Below, in pieces: positions 10,308-17,991 of a stretch of DNA of 42,905 nt. The notes under the pieces are model-generated. The model was not told the DNA's origin. It worked only from the letters and a program-made list of their open reading frames with translations, and searched no databases. How positions within the stretch are numbered: position 1 is the stretch's first letter; the number at the start of each line of letters is the position of its first letter. The translations under genes were made by a program, and so were the position numbers. Source of the stretch: Pirellulaceae bacterium (GTDB lineage Bacteria > Planctomycetota > Planctomycetia > Pirellulales > Pirellulaceae); contig JAKVBZ010000031.1 in assembly GCA_022448645.1 (NCBI GenBank), positions 10,058 through 52,962 on the forward strand, written 5' to 3'.

Positions 10308-10781
10308 ATGACCGACGTCTTCTCCCATATTTGCCAATGGCTGCAACAACAGAAAATCACCTACCGGCATGTGCATCACGAACCCACTCGTACTTCAGCA
10401 GACGCCGCTCGAGTGCGTGGCGAACCGCTTGAAGTGGGTGGAAAAGCGATCTTGATGAAGGTCGATGAAGAGTTTCTTCTTTTTGTTCTTAGTGCTCATC
10501 GAAAGATCAACTCCAGCGCGATGAAGAAGCATTTTTCTGCAAAGAAACTGCGTTTCGCCACGGTGGATGAATTATTGGAACGGACAGGTTTGGTACCCGG
10601 AAGTGTGCCGCCATTTGGGCCGCCGATTCTACCGTTTCATTTGCACGTGGATCCTTCCGTATTGTCGAACGAAAAGATTGCGTTTAACGCGGGGCTCTTA
10701 ACAGATTCAGTTATTATGTCGGTGGCGGATTACCAGGCAATTGCCGGGGCTACCGTCTTGGAATTTGCCAGTCCGGAGTGA
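10308..10781 (+). CDS. YbaK/ProX-type aminoacyl-tRNA deacylase
   Basis: This 157-residue stand-alone editing domain resembles the YbaK/EbsC/ProX proteins that hydrolyse mischarged tRNAs such as Ala- or Cys-tRNA(Pro). The hallmark lysine region GGKAILMKVDEEFLLFVLSA (Lys46 in GGKA) and the glycine-rich PGSVPPFGPPILP loop are present, and the length is normal. It starts 14 bases after the TldD-type gene and is probably co-transcribed with it. Specificity for a given tRNA cannot be read from the sequence. The next gene, a binding-protein lipoprotein, starts 58 bases later with its own good ribosome site. Confidence 0.85.
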   Translation: MTDVFSHICQWLQQQKITYRHVHHEPTRTSADAARVRGEPLEVGGKAILMKVDEEFLLFVLSAHRKINSSAMKKHFSAKKLRFATVDELLERTGLVPGSVPPFGPPILPFHLHVDPSVLSNEKIAFNAGLLTDSVIMSVADYQAIAGATVLEFASPE

Positions 10782-10839
10782 CGCAACGAGCCTTCATTGT
10801 TCGGTGATGAGGACAATTATCTAATTCAGGAGTTTCAAT

Positions 10840-12051
10840 ATGTTTTTCCGTAGCCGACACGCATGGATACTAGAAGTGGTTTCAAGAACTTTTGGCAGGC
10901 AAGGACGAAGGCCTTTCAGAGTCATCCGTGAAGCGGTTGATTGGGGATCTACTGACTTAGAAGGCCGTCATGCAGGGTGTTTAAAACTACTTCTAGTCTT
11001 GTTGTTGATGGTTGTTGGGTGTCATCGGAATCAGGTCGATGTCACGGTGAACATCGATGGCGAGCCGGGTGATACGGAGGTTGTCAGCGAATCCCATTCG
11101 GCAACTACAGCTAACGGTACTTCCTCGAACGCTGCAAGTTCGACCGTTTCGGATGACGGCAATCAAGCCTTGGTGGGAGTGATCGGTTTCTCTGCATTGA
11201 CGCTGTCTAACCCTTTTTTCACCGTGATTGCCGACAACATGATTGCAGAGGCGGAGTCACATGGCTACGAAGTTGTTGTCGACGATGCTAACCGTGACGT
11301 GAAGGCTCAGTCGGAACAAATCGACACGTACATCACGCGGGGTGTGTCGGCGATTGTGGTGAATCCGTGTGACCGGCTGTCGCTTGGTCCTGCGATGCGG
11401 CGGGCCAATGAAGCGGGCATTCCAGTGTTTACTTGTGACCTGCAATGCGTAGCAGAAAACGTAGAGATTGCCGGGCATGTCGGAACCGATAACTTCCAAG
11501 GTGGCAGGCTGGCTGGCCAGGCTATGATTGAGGCGCTGGGAGAGGCTGGTGGTAAAGTGCTGATTTTGAGCTTCCATCAGGCCAACTCGTGTGTCCTGCG
11601 AGTGGAAGGATTCTTAGAGGTGATTGAACAGCACAATGCGTCATCTGAGGAGGGTCAGATTGAAATCGTTGCGGATTTAGATGGAGGTGGTTTGCGTCCA
11701 CCGGGACGCGAAGCCACGGCGGCCGCCCTGCAAACAAATCCTGATTTGGATGGCATCTTTGCCATCAATGATCCTTCAGGTCTGGGCGCATACGCTGCTT
11801 TGGAGCAAGCGGGCAAAACGGATCAAGTAACGATCGTGGCTTTTGACGGTCAACTTGACGGGAAACGGGCCATTCTGGAAGGAAAGATTTACGCGGATCC
11901 GATCCAATTTCCGGACCAGATGGGACGTCTAACAGTGCGAAACATCATGAAATACTTGAATGGTGAAGAATATGAAAAGGTGACGTTAATCCCTACTGAG
12001 CTTTATTTGAAAGAGGATGCCGACCGAGATCCCGAATTGGCGGTGGAGTAA
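10840..12051 (+). CDS. Sugar ABC transporter substrate-binding lipoprotein (RbsB-like)
   Basis: This is a type I periplasmic-binding protein of 403 residues that should capture a sugar outside the membrane for the ABC genes downstream. From about residue 108 it shows the RbsB-like fold: FSALTLSNPFFTVIADNM, ITRGVSAIVVNPCD, HVGTDNFQGGRLAGQAM, DGIFAINDPSGLGAYAALEQ and VTIVAFDGQ. A lipobox (LLLMVVGC) puts the lipidated cysteine at residue 61, followed by a Ser/Thr-rich linker. The start is supported by AGGAG about 10 bases upstream, but this gives an odd n-region of about 47 residues before the hydrophobic stretch. That region coincides with a palindromic repeat (10869-10997), so it may derive from an inserted element. 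The ligand is unknown; ribose, xylose or another monosaccharide are possible. The ATPase gene follows after 294 bases. Confidence 0.88.
   Translation: MFFRSRHAWILEVVSRTFGRQGRRPFRVIREAVDWGSTDLEGRHAGCLKLLLVLLLMVVGCHRNQVDVTVNIDGEPGDTEVVSESHSATTANGTSSNAASSTVSDDGNQALVGVIGFSALTLSNPFFTVIADNMIAEAESHGYEVVVDDANRDVKAQSEQIDTYITRGVSAIVVNPCDRLSLGPAMRRANEAGIPVFTCDLQCVAENVEIAGHVGTDNFQGGRLAGQAMIEALGEAGGKVLILSFHQANSCVLRVEGFLEVIEQHNASSEEGQIEIVADLDGGGLRPPGREATAAALQTNPDLDGIFAINDPSGLGAYAALEQAGKTDQVTIVAFDGQLDGKRAILEGKIYADPIQFPDQMGRLTVRNIMKYLNGEEYEKVTLIPTELYLKEDADRDPELAVE
10869..10997. repeat. Palindromic repeat copy R0 inside the binding-protein gene
   Basis: ACTAGAAGTGGTTT at 10869-10882 is nearly inverted at 10984-10997 (AAACTACTTCTAGT), about 100 bases apart. 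The left arm resembles copy R1 at 12238 (CTAGAAGCGGTGTCAAAAAC). The reverse complement of the right arm also resembles R1 over about 40 bases. It covers most of the unusual N-terminal extension of the lipoprotein. Confidence 0.5.
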
Positions 12052-12236
12052 TTGTGGAATTCCATGATCTTGTGCCTCGTTGCCGAAGTCACGAATGCGT
12101 GTAACGGCAAACCGAAGTGGTTGGCATGTTCGAGACGGGTAGCAGATGGTAGCGCAGCCGCAGATGGCTTGTCGTGAAGCATCGAAGCTATCTGCTTGCT
12201 GACACGTAGGTGATAGGTAAACGGGGGTCTGTTTGA

Positions 12237-12301
12237 CCTAGAAGCGGTGTCAAAAACCCCTTACGATAGGTCTTCCCAGGCCGTCGATCTGCATTGAACC
12301 G
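12237..12301 (+). repeat. Dispersed repeat copy R1, between binding-protein and ATPase genes
   Basis: It begins CCTAGAAGCGGTGTCAAAAA and contains GGTCTTCCCAGGCCGTC at 12269-12285. That 17-mer recurs inverted, with 16 of 17 bases identical, at 15520-15536. The ends CGGTGTCAA (12245-12253) and TTGAACCG (12294-12301) are imperfect inverted repeats, so a folded transcript is possible. The surrounding gap (12052-12345) holds no gene. Confidence 0.6.
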
Positions 12302-12345
12302 TTAGCTCATCATGAACACCTTCCATCGACTCTAGTACGCACTGG

Positions 12346-13851
12346 TTGTCCGTGTCCGACGAGCCACAACTGCTTTTAATGCGCGGGATTCACAAAACCT
12401 TTCCCGGGGTCCGCGCTTTACAGGACGTCGGTCTTGAACTGGCACGCGGAGAAGTCCTCGCATTGTTGGGAGAAAACGGTGCGGGCAAGAGTACTCTCAT
12501 TAAGATTCTGGGAGGTGCGCACCGGCCAGACTCTGGGGACATCTTTTTGGATGGCCAGCCGGTGACGATACCTAATCCACAGGAAGCACGCCAAGCCGGT
12601 GTGGGCATCATTTATCAAGAGTTTAATTTGGTGCCCGAATTGACCGTTCGCGAAAATTTATTTCTTGGTCAGGAAGGAGGTGCTTGCCGCTGGGTCCATG
12701 CAGCGGCTGAAAAGGAGCAAGCAGGTCAATTGTTCCTGCGCATGGGTGTGCCGATTGATCCGGACGCTGTGTGCAGCTCCCTTTCGGTGGCCCAACAACA
12801 GATTGTAGAAATCGCCAAGGCCTTGTTGTTAGATGCGCGAATTATTGTAATGGACGAACCGAGTGCGGCGTTGACGTTGAAAGAAGTCAAGCATCTGTTC
12901 ACGGTTGTTCGTGAATTACAGGTATTGGGAATTGGAGTCATCTACATTAGTCATCGGCTTGACGAAATCTTTGAGATTGCTGACCGTGTGACGGTGTTGC
13001 GAGATGGTGAAGTGGTTACCACTCGGTCCATGAGTAGCGTGCAGCGCGAACAACTGATTGAGTGGATGGTGGGTCGCACTTTGGACGAGGAATTCCCCAA
13101 ACAGATCCACGATATCGGCCCAGAACGTTTGGTGGTACGAAACTTGTCGCGAGGTCGATCTGTCCGAGATGTGTCGTTGTCCGTTCGGCGTGGAGAGATC
13201 CTCGGACTAACAGGGCTGATTGGTGCTGGACGTACGGAAACGGCCCGATTAATCTTTGGGGCCGATCGGCCGACACACGGGAGTATGCAGTTGGATGGTC
13301 GTCCTTTTAGGCCTCGACAGCCGCGAGAAGCGATTGCCTCAGGCGTATGTTTGCTGACAGAGGACCGCAAGAATCACGGACTAGTGCTTGAACAATCGGT
13401 GCAAGAGAATTTTGGACTACCCAATCTTGGACAATTTTCGAGATTCGGAATGTTGAATCACCGCAGTGAGCGCGACGCGCTGCAAGTACATGTGGAAGGT
13501 CTGAATATCAAGATCACAGGACATGAACAGCTAGTACAAACGCTTTCGGGAGGCAATCAGCAGAAGGTCGTGTTGGCGAAATGGTTACAGCGTAATGCAG
13601 AAGTGATCATTTTTGACGAGCCAACACGAGGAATTGACGTCGGGGCTAAGTATGAGATTTATATGCTGATGAATGAATTGGCAGCTGCCGGTAAAGCGAT
13701 CCTTATGATCAGTTCTGAACTTCCTGAGGTTTTGGGGATGAGCGACAGGATTTTGGTGATGCATGAAGGCAGGGTTAGAGGAGAGATTCAGGACGTGGCA
13801 GCGGCAACTCAGACCGATGTTATGAATCTTGCAGTGGGTGGAGAGGTATGA
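12346..13851 (+). CDS. Sugar ABC transporter ATP-binding protein, double-cassette RbsA/MglA type
   Basis: This 501-residue protein has two ABC cassettes in tandem and powers monosaccharide import. The first cassette has Walker A GENGAGKST, signature LSVAQQQ and Walker B IIVMDEPSAAL. The second has the degenerate P-loop GLIGAGRTETAR typical of this family, signature LSGGNQQKVVLAKWL and Walker B VIIFDEPTRGIDVGAK. The start is uncertain: TTG 12346 and GTG 12352 are both possible and neither has a clear ribosome site. The permease gene begins 4 bases after the stop at 13851, so the two are coupled. The binding-protein gene upstream completes the transporter. Which sugar is carried cannot be decided from the sequence. 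Confidence 0.93.
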   Translation: MSVSDEPQLLLMRGIHKTFPGVRALQDVGLELARGEVLALLGENGAGKSTLIKILGGAHRPDSGDIFLDGQPVTIPNPQEARQAGVGIIYQEFNLVPELTVRENLFLGQEGGACRWVHAAAEKEQAGQLFLRMGVPIDPDAVCSSLSVAQQQIVEIAKALLLDARIIVMDEPSAALTLKEVKHLFTVVRELQVLGIGVIYISHRLDEIFEIADRVTVLRDGEVVTTRSMSSVQREQLIEWMVGRTLDEEFPKQIHDIGPERLVVRNLSRGRSVRDVSLSVRRGEILGLTGLIGAGRTETARLIFGADRPTHGSMQLDGRPFRPRQPREAIASGVCLLTEDRKNHGLVLEQSVQENFGLPNLGQFSRFGMLNHRSERDALQVHVEGLNIKITGHEQLVQTLSGGNQQKVVLAKWLQRNAEVIIFDEPTRGIDVGAKYEIYMLMNELAAAGKAILMISSELPEVLGMSDRILVMHEGRVRGEIQDVAAATQTDVMNLAVGGEV

Positions 13852-13855
13852 TGCC

Positions 13856-15193
13856 ATGAGAACGTTCTTGCAATCCAATTTCGTATCCCAGTACGGCACT
13901 TTGTTGGTGCTCGCGCTGCTGGTTATTTTCTGTTCCGTAGCCACCATCAGCGACCAGCATCCGGTGGATGCTGGTTCGGGAAAAGCTGTCGCACAGCACA
14001 TTATCGACAAGTTCCCGCAGGCGCATGTTTTGATTGTGGTACGTGCCAGCCAGGCTGACTTGGCATTTGCAAAAGCAATTCAAGAACGATTAGCTTCTGC
14101 GGACGTAAAGGTACTCAAAACGGTTTCTGGAGAGCCGCGTGATGTGGTCGAGAACATTCGGAAATGTGGTGAACAAAAAATACGGCTCGATTTAATTGCC
14201 ACACACTATTATACGTCGCAGTGGCCCGTGCTTGGCGAACGCCGTCTGCAGGAAATGGCTCGCCAATTTCCCTCCATGTCACAAGTTCAGGTGCTGCGAC
14301 CGTCCAGCTATACCTGGCCCACGTTTCTGACTCGTGGGAATCTTTTGTCCGTAGGAAACCAAATGTCGGTGACTGCGATCATTGCCATTGCCATGACGAT
14401 GGTGATCATTACGGCTGGGATCGATTTGTCCGTTGGCAGTTTGATGGCTCTTTCCGGTGTCCTTGTGGCGAGCGTCGTCCACTTGCTGGTTGGCGAAAAC
14501 GAACCCTGCATGGGGATTCTGTTCCTTAGCTGTTTAGTTGCCGTATTAGTGACTGCTGGAATCGGTCTGTTTACTGGTTTCATGGTCACCGTATTTAATA
14601 TTCCGCCGTTTATTGTGACGTTGGCTCTCATGCAGACCGCTCGTGGGTTTGCCTACAAGGCTGCGGGTGGTCCTTCACCAGTCAACATTGATTCACCGGC
14701 ATTCCATCAATTAGGTGCTGGTTCATTTTTGTTTGGTATTCCGAATCCGGTTGTTTTGATGGTTCTGTTGTACCTAGTGGCTTATGTTTTGATGAAACAT
14801 ACGGCGTTGGGGCGTTACATCTATGCTGTGGGAGGAAACCTAGAAGCAGCCAGGTTGTCGGGAGTACCTGTAAAACGAGTGTTGTTGTTTGTCTATGTGA
14901 TCTGTGGGTTGTTGGCTGGATTGGGTGGAGTGATGGAAGCATCGCTGTTCAGCGTGGGAAATCCCAATAGTGGTGTAGGTTACGAATTGCAAATTATTGC
15001 CGCGGTGGTGGTGGGTGGCACGAGCTTGTTTGGCGGCAAAGGTAAGGTGATGGGAACATTGATCGGAGCTATTATCCTGGCTGTGATTCGAAACGGTATG
15101 TATCTCACGAAAGTCGACAGTTATACGCAGATGGTCGTTTTTGGTTTGCTTATCTTGGTCGCTGTGTTACTAGACCAATTAAAAAAATCGTAG
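13856..15193 (+). CDS. Sugar ABC transporter permease (RbsC type) with a large extracytoplasmic insert
   Basis: This is the membrane channel of the importer. From about residue 160 it follows RbsC closely: NLLSVGNQMSVTAIIAIAMT, ITAGIDLSVGSLMALSG, FIVTLALMQTARG, YAVGGNLEAARLSGVPVKR and VVVGGTSLFGGKGKVMGTLI. The protein has 445 residues against about 320 for normal RbsC. The excess lies between the first TM helix (about residues 14-32) and the NLL motif. This stretch of about 120 residues looks like an alternating beta/alpha soluble domain (AHVLIVVRASQADLAFAKAI, IRLDLIATHYYT) and should face outwards, where the binding protein docks. ATG 13856 is preferred, with GGAGAGG nine bases upstream; an overlapping TTG at 13829 is less likely. 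No function is known to me for the insert. Confidence 0.9.
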   Translation: MRTFLQSNFVSQYGTLLVLALLVIFCSVATISDQHPVDAGSGKAVAQHIIDKFPQAHVLIVVRASQADLAFAKAIQERLASADVKVLKTVSGEPRDVVENIRKCGEQKIRLDLIATHYYTSQWPVLGERRLQEMARQFPSMSQVQVLRPSSYTWPTFLTRGNLLSVGNQMSVTAIIAIAMTMVIITAGIDLSVGSLMALSGVLVASVVHLLVGENEPCMGILFLSCLVAVLVTAGIGLFTGFMVTVFNIPPFIVTLALMQTARGFAYKAAGGPSPVNIDSPAFHQLGAGSFLFGIPNPVVLMVLLYLVAYVLMKHTALGRYIYAVGGNLEAARLSGVPVKRVLLFVYVICGLLAGLGGVMEASLFSVGNPNSGVGYELQIIAAVVVGGTSLFGGKGKVMGTLIGAIILAVIRNGMYLTKVDSYTQMVVFGLLILVAVLLDQLKKS

Positions 15194-15471
15194 GTATTGC
15201 TGACCGAAAATCTGTAGCGGAGACTCCTGCCCCGAGTCTTGATGACATAGCCCGTTAGTGACGTAGGTCGAACCAACCGAATGCTTTCCATCTCGGTACG
15301 ACGGTTGCCTCAGTAAGAAAGACATGTCGTGGAAATGTATGACGGAGGTAAGTGACAGACTGTGCATTAAAAAACGGTCAGAATCCCAGCGTGTGGCGAA
15401 AAAGTTCGTAGAGCGTGTTTCAAACAACTAGAACGAGGGGACCGGAGACCTCTGCTGCATTTCTAAAACGA

Positions 15472-15511
15472 TTTTTGAAATACGACTTAGACTTCAAGTC
15501 GGTTTCAAAAA
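15472..15511. repeat. Strong hairpin in the gap between convergent genes
   Basis: TTTTTGAAA (15472-15480) pairs with TTTCAAAAA (15503-15511). Inside it CGACTT (15483-15488) pairs with AAGTCG (15496-15501) around a 7-base loop. That makes 15 pairs with one small interior loop. There is no T tract directly after it on either strand, so it is not a textbook terminator, though it may still end or stabilise the ABC transcript. Confidence 0.55.
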
Positions 15512-15563
15512 CAATGTAAGACGGCTTGGGAAGACCATTGATTCCCCATGCACCACTTCAAGG
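15501..15563 (-). repeat. Dispersed repeat copy R2, inverted relative to R1
   Basis: Read on the minus strand it runs CCTTGAAGTGGTG, then GGTCTTCCCAAGCCGTC (15536-15520), then a CATTG and a TTTTTGAAACCG block. Copy R1 shows the same order of blocks. R1 and R2 therefore bracket the ATPase and permease genes in opposite orientations. Confidence 0.6.
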
Positions 15564-15651
15564 CCTTAGATTTGATACTAAAGGGCCGGCTTCTAGACCT
15601 GTCCTACTTTAAAAAACGAGTGCATGCGTAACGGAGTCGGAACGGTGAGGG

Positions 15652-16464
15652 TTATTTGTCGTGGGACATGGTATCGGCCAGCACGCAGCGAAACCCGACA
15701 GCATCGTCGCGCAGTTCCTTGGGGGCTCGACGTCGGTACGAAGAAGTGAGTTGATCGGCAGTATCTTTCCAGCTGCCTCCGCGCAACACACCGTGAGTGG
15801 TTTGCCCGTTTCCGTCCCAGACCTTGCCATCGCGGGGAGCGCCGTGATAGCTGTCGTGCCAGTCATCGGCACACCACTCCCACAGGTAACCGTGAATATC
15901 ATACAGTCCCCACGGATTGGCTTTTTTTGCGCCCACCGGTGGGTCGTTTCCCGCCGCATTGCCTGCATGCCACGCATAGGCATCGCTGGCTGCTGGGTCG
16001 TTGCCGAACGAATAACGAGTTGTAGTACCAGCGCGGGCGACGTACTCCCATTCCGCTTCCGTTGGCAAACGAATGATTTGATCCTCGCTAATCAATTTTT
16101 CGGCACGCATTAACAAGGTCGCTTGGCGACAGAATTGAACGGCTTCGTCAAATGAAAGCATCTCTGCCGAGTTTCGTGGGCCTTTCCATTTAGAACGGTT
16201 CTCACCAACGACTGCTTGCCACAGATTTTGTGGAATTTCGTATTTGGCAATATAGAATCGATGGTTCAGTGATACTTCGTGAACTGGCCGAGACGTGTCT
16301 TCACCCTTGGTGGTGCTTCCCATCGCAAACGTCTGAGGAAATTGTTCGGAGTCTACTTCGGGATGAATCTCGATGAATTCGGCACGAAAAGTCTCTAGTA
16401 GCTTGATTTGATCGGGAGCTGGATTAGCAGCCAAGATTACGCTGAGGAACAAAAAAGAGGTCAT
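15652..16464 (-). CDS. Exported SUMF1-domain (formylglycine-generating-enzyme-like) protein
   Basis: This 270-residue protein has an N-terminal hydrophobic signal (MTSFLFLSVILAANPAPDQI) and a SUMF1 fold. Typical marks are FAMGSTTKGEDTSRPVHEVS, YEIPQNLWQAVVG, RLPTEAEWEYVARAG, NPWGLYDIHGYLWEWCADDW, VLRGGSWKD and the ending VGFRCVLAD. True formylglycine-generating enzymes have two active-site cysteines after the GGS motif; here that stretch has none, so it is unlikely to activate sulfatases. Such SUMF1 proteins are common in planctomycetes and may bind ligands. ATG at 16464 is chosen because AGGAA lies about 8 bases upstream and a signal peptide follows at once; the frame stays open to 16578. 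It lies downstream of the DUF368 gene on the same strand, after 165 bases. Confidence 0.85.
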   Translation of the reverse strand: MTSFLFLSVILAANPAPDQIKLLETFRAEFIEIHPEVDSEQFPQTFAMGSTTKGEDTSRPVHEVSLNHRFYIAKYEIPQNLWQAVVGENRSKWKGPRNSAEMLSFDEAVQFCRQATLLMRAEKLISEDQIIRLPTEAEWEYVARAGTTTRYSFGNDPAASDAYAWHAGNAAGNDPPVGAKKANPWGLYDIHGYLWEWCADDWHDSYHGAPRDGKVWDGNGQTTHGVLRGGSWKDTADQLTSSYRRRAPKELRDDAVGFRCVLADTMSHDK

Positions 16465-16629
16465 TGCTTTTCCTATCAAGGATCGGACGTTGGCCGAATA
16501 GGTCGTGCGTAGCAGCAGAACGGCGCAAGCCGTCCGATGTGAGACTTGGAATCTGGCCAAAGACCGGGCGGTTTGCACCGCTCCACGACATGAGATCCGT
16601 CGGGTGCGGCGTTGGGTGGGTGAGTTCTC

Positions 16630-17631
16630 TTATCTATTCTTTTCCTGTACGTCACTGCGATCTCGTACCGATTCGACTGGGAGCATCAGTTTCCGTGACG
16701 CCCAATCCAGGCCGAGGATGGCGATAAAGCCAAATACGGCAGACAAGACACAAAGGATAACGTGTTGATCGACCGTGGTGGGCATTGTCAGTTGATAAGT
16801 TTTGTGTTTGATTTCTTCAATCTGTGGTGTCAGGTCTGTTTGAAAGGGCCAGATTTTTTTCAAGGCTCCTAGCATGAATCCACACATCACGGCCATGGTC
16901 ACTGACTTATAATGTTCCAATAACCATCGCAAGAACTTGCTAAACACAAGCAACCCAATCGCACAGCCACTTCCAAAAATCATGACAGTTGTGATCGCTT
17001 CTCCAGAGAGGTTTCCGTGAAGCAATGCTTTGAGATAGTCCGTCAAATAGACGTAAACTCCCAACACTAGAAGAATCAAAGCTCCACTGATACCCGGGAG
17101 GATCATAGCGCAAATGCCAATCATCCCACAGAAAAACAGGAATCCATGGCTGGGTTCAATGTGCTTCGTCGTGGCCGACGAGATCCAAAAAGTGAGAGCC
17201 GTCGCGGCTATTGCTCCAACTAGACAAAAGATAGTCTCGAGCGCATGACAAGGTCGAACCAGCTTACCGACCAGCCAGCAGGTGGATAGGATCGCCCCAA
17301 ACAATGCCGCCAAGGTGAAGGAGCGCATGTCACTCGTTAGCAAATGATTCATCAAGCTGCCTAACGAGACAACGCCCAGAAGAATGCCGATGCCGAGCGC
17401 GACAAGAAAACGCAGGTCAATATGTTGAGCCGCTAATTGCCAGCGGCGGTGTCGGAGATGAGCGACCAATGTCATGTCAAAGTGACTAATGGCAGTCACC
17501 AACCGTTCGTAGATGCCGACAATTAAGGCAACCGTACCGCCTGAGACTCCTGGAATGATATCCGCCCCACCCATCAGTAGGCCTCGTACCACGACGGTGG
17601 CATCTTGAAAAAGATTTGGTGGTTGGGACAT
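16630..17631 (-). CDS. DUF368 membrane protein, candidate polyprenyl-phosphate transporter (PopT type)
   Basis: This 333-residue polytopic membrane protein belongs to DUF368. The family signature is near the N-terminus (RGLLMGGADIIPGVSGGTVA) and is echoed in the second half (GICAMILPGISGALILLVLG), as expected from an internal repeat. About eight to nine hydrophobic segments are visible. Members of DUF368 (PopT) have been implicated in returning undecaprenyl phosphate across the membrane for reuse in wall synthesis; that role here is inferred from family membership only. The length is normal. No clear ribosome site precedes the ATG. A SUMF1-domain gene follows on the same strand, with no obvious functional link. 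Confidence 0.87.
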   Translation of the reverse strand: MSQPPNLFQDATVVVRGLLMGGADIIPGVSGGTVALIVGIYERLVTAISHFDMTLVAHLRHRRWQLAAQHIDLRFLVALGIGILLGVVSLGSLMNHLLTSDMRSFTLAALFGAILSTCWLVGKLVRPCHALETIFCLVGAIAATALTFWISSATTKHIEPSHGFLFFCGMIGICAMILPGISGALILLVLGVYVYLTDYLKALLHGNLSGEAITTVMIFGSGCAIGLLVFSKFLRWLLEHYKSVTMAVMCGFMLGALKKIWPFQTDLTPQIEEIKHKTYQLTMPTTVDQHVILCVLSAVFGFIAILGLDWASRKLMLPVESVRDRSDVQEKNR

Positions 17632-17731
17632 GAGGAGAAGATTCTAGGGAGAGGGGCCCGAAAAGGGGAGCCACGATGCCGATAGGTGAGGTGAAAAACG
17701 TCAGACAAACAGCAGGACGAAACTCACTGTA

Positions 17732-17740
17732 TTATCCACA
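17732..17740 (+). promoter_or_regulatory. DnaA-box-like 9-mer
   Basis: TTATCCACA matches the bacterial DnaA-box consensus exactly. It sits inside a short inverted repeat (ACTGT ... ACAGT). A single exact 9-mer is only mildly unlikely by chance in a window of this size. Confidence 0.35.
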
Positions 17741-17908
17741 GTTTGATTGGTGATACAATTCACAGCGCACAACTGGAATAATCTAGTGAGGAAAGCGATA
17801 ACAATTAGTAGATATCGTAACGTTCCGCTAGTCCGTTTTGTTCCTACATCTGTGGGATCTCGGAAACGTGAAATAGGTGACGAGCTGGAGCCCCTCCCAC
17901 GGCACACC

Positions 17909-17917
17909 AGTGGATAA
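17909..17917 (-). promoter_or_regulatory. Second DnaA-box-like 9-mer, opposite strand
   Basis: On the minus strand this reads TTATCCACT, one base off consensus, 168 bases from the first site. The pair could bind DnaA as a regulator or a minor titration site; evidence for an origin is thin. Confidence 0.25.
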
Positions 17918-17991
17918 CTCAGCTTGACCACGACCGGAGCAACTCTAAACTCTAAAATGAACTACTGCTGTCAGCATCGAGATTGACTCGT

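Larger units (their letters stand above)
15194..15651. other. Non-coding gap after the permease gene, with repeat copy R2 and a long hairpin
   Basis: No gene is seen in these 458 bases. They contain the hairpin at 15472-15511 and repeat copy R2 at 15501-15563. The downstream gene lies on the opposite strand and converges on this gap, so it is a natural place for transcription to end. Confidence 0.5.
17632..17991. other. Divergent intergenic region with DnaA-box-like sites
   Basis: This gap of 360 bases separates the minus-strand DUF368 gene from plus-strand ispE, so it should hold promoters for both. It contains a perfect DnaA-box consensus TTATCCACA at 17732-17740, and AGTGGATAA at 17909-17917, which is TTATCCACT on the other strand. 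A minus-strand open frame of 76 codons (17701-17931) shows no protein-like features and is not called. Confidence 0.4.

Noticed and set aside
17701..17931. Minus-strand frame of 76 codons between DUF368 and ispE
   Set aside because: It is rich in Arg/Ser with a random hydrophobic end and no ribosome site; the region is better read as regulatory.
17632..17991. Chromosomal replication origin
   Set aside because: There are only two good DnaA-like boxes, no dnaA or gyrB nearby and no AT-rich repeat cluster.
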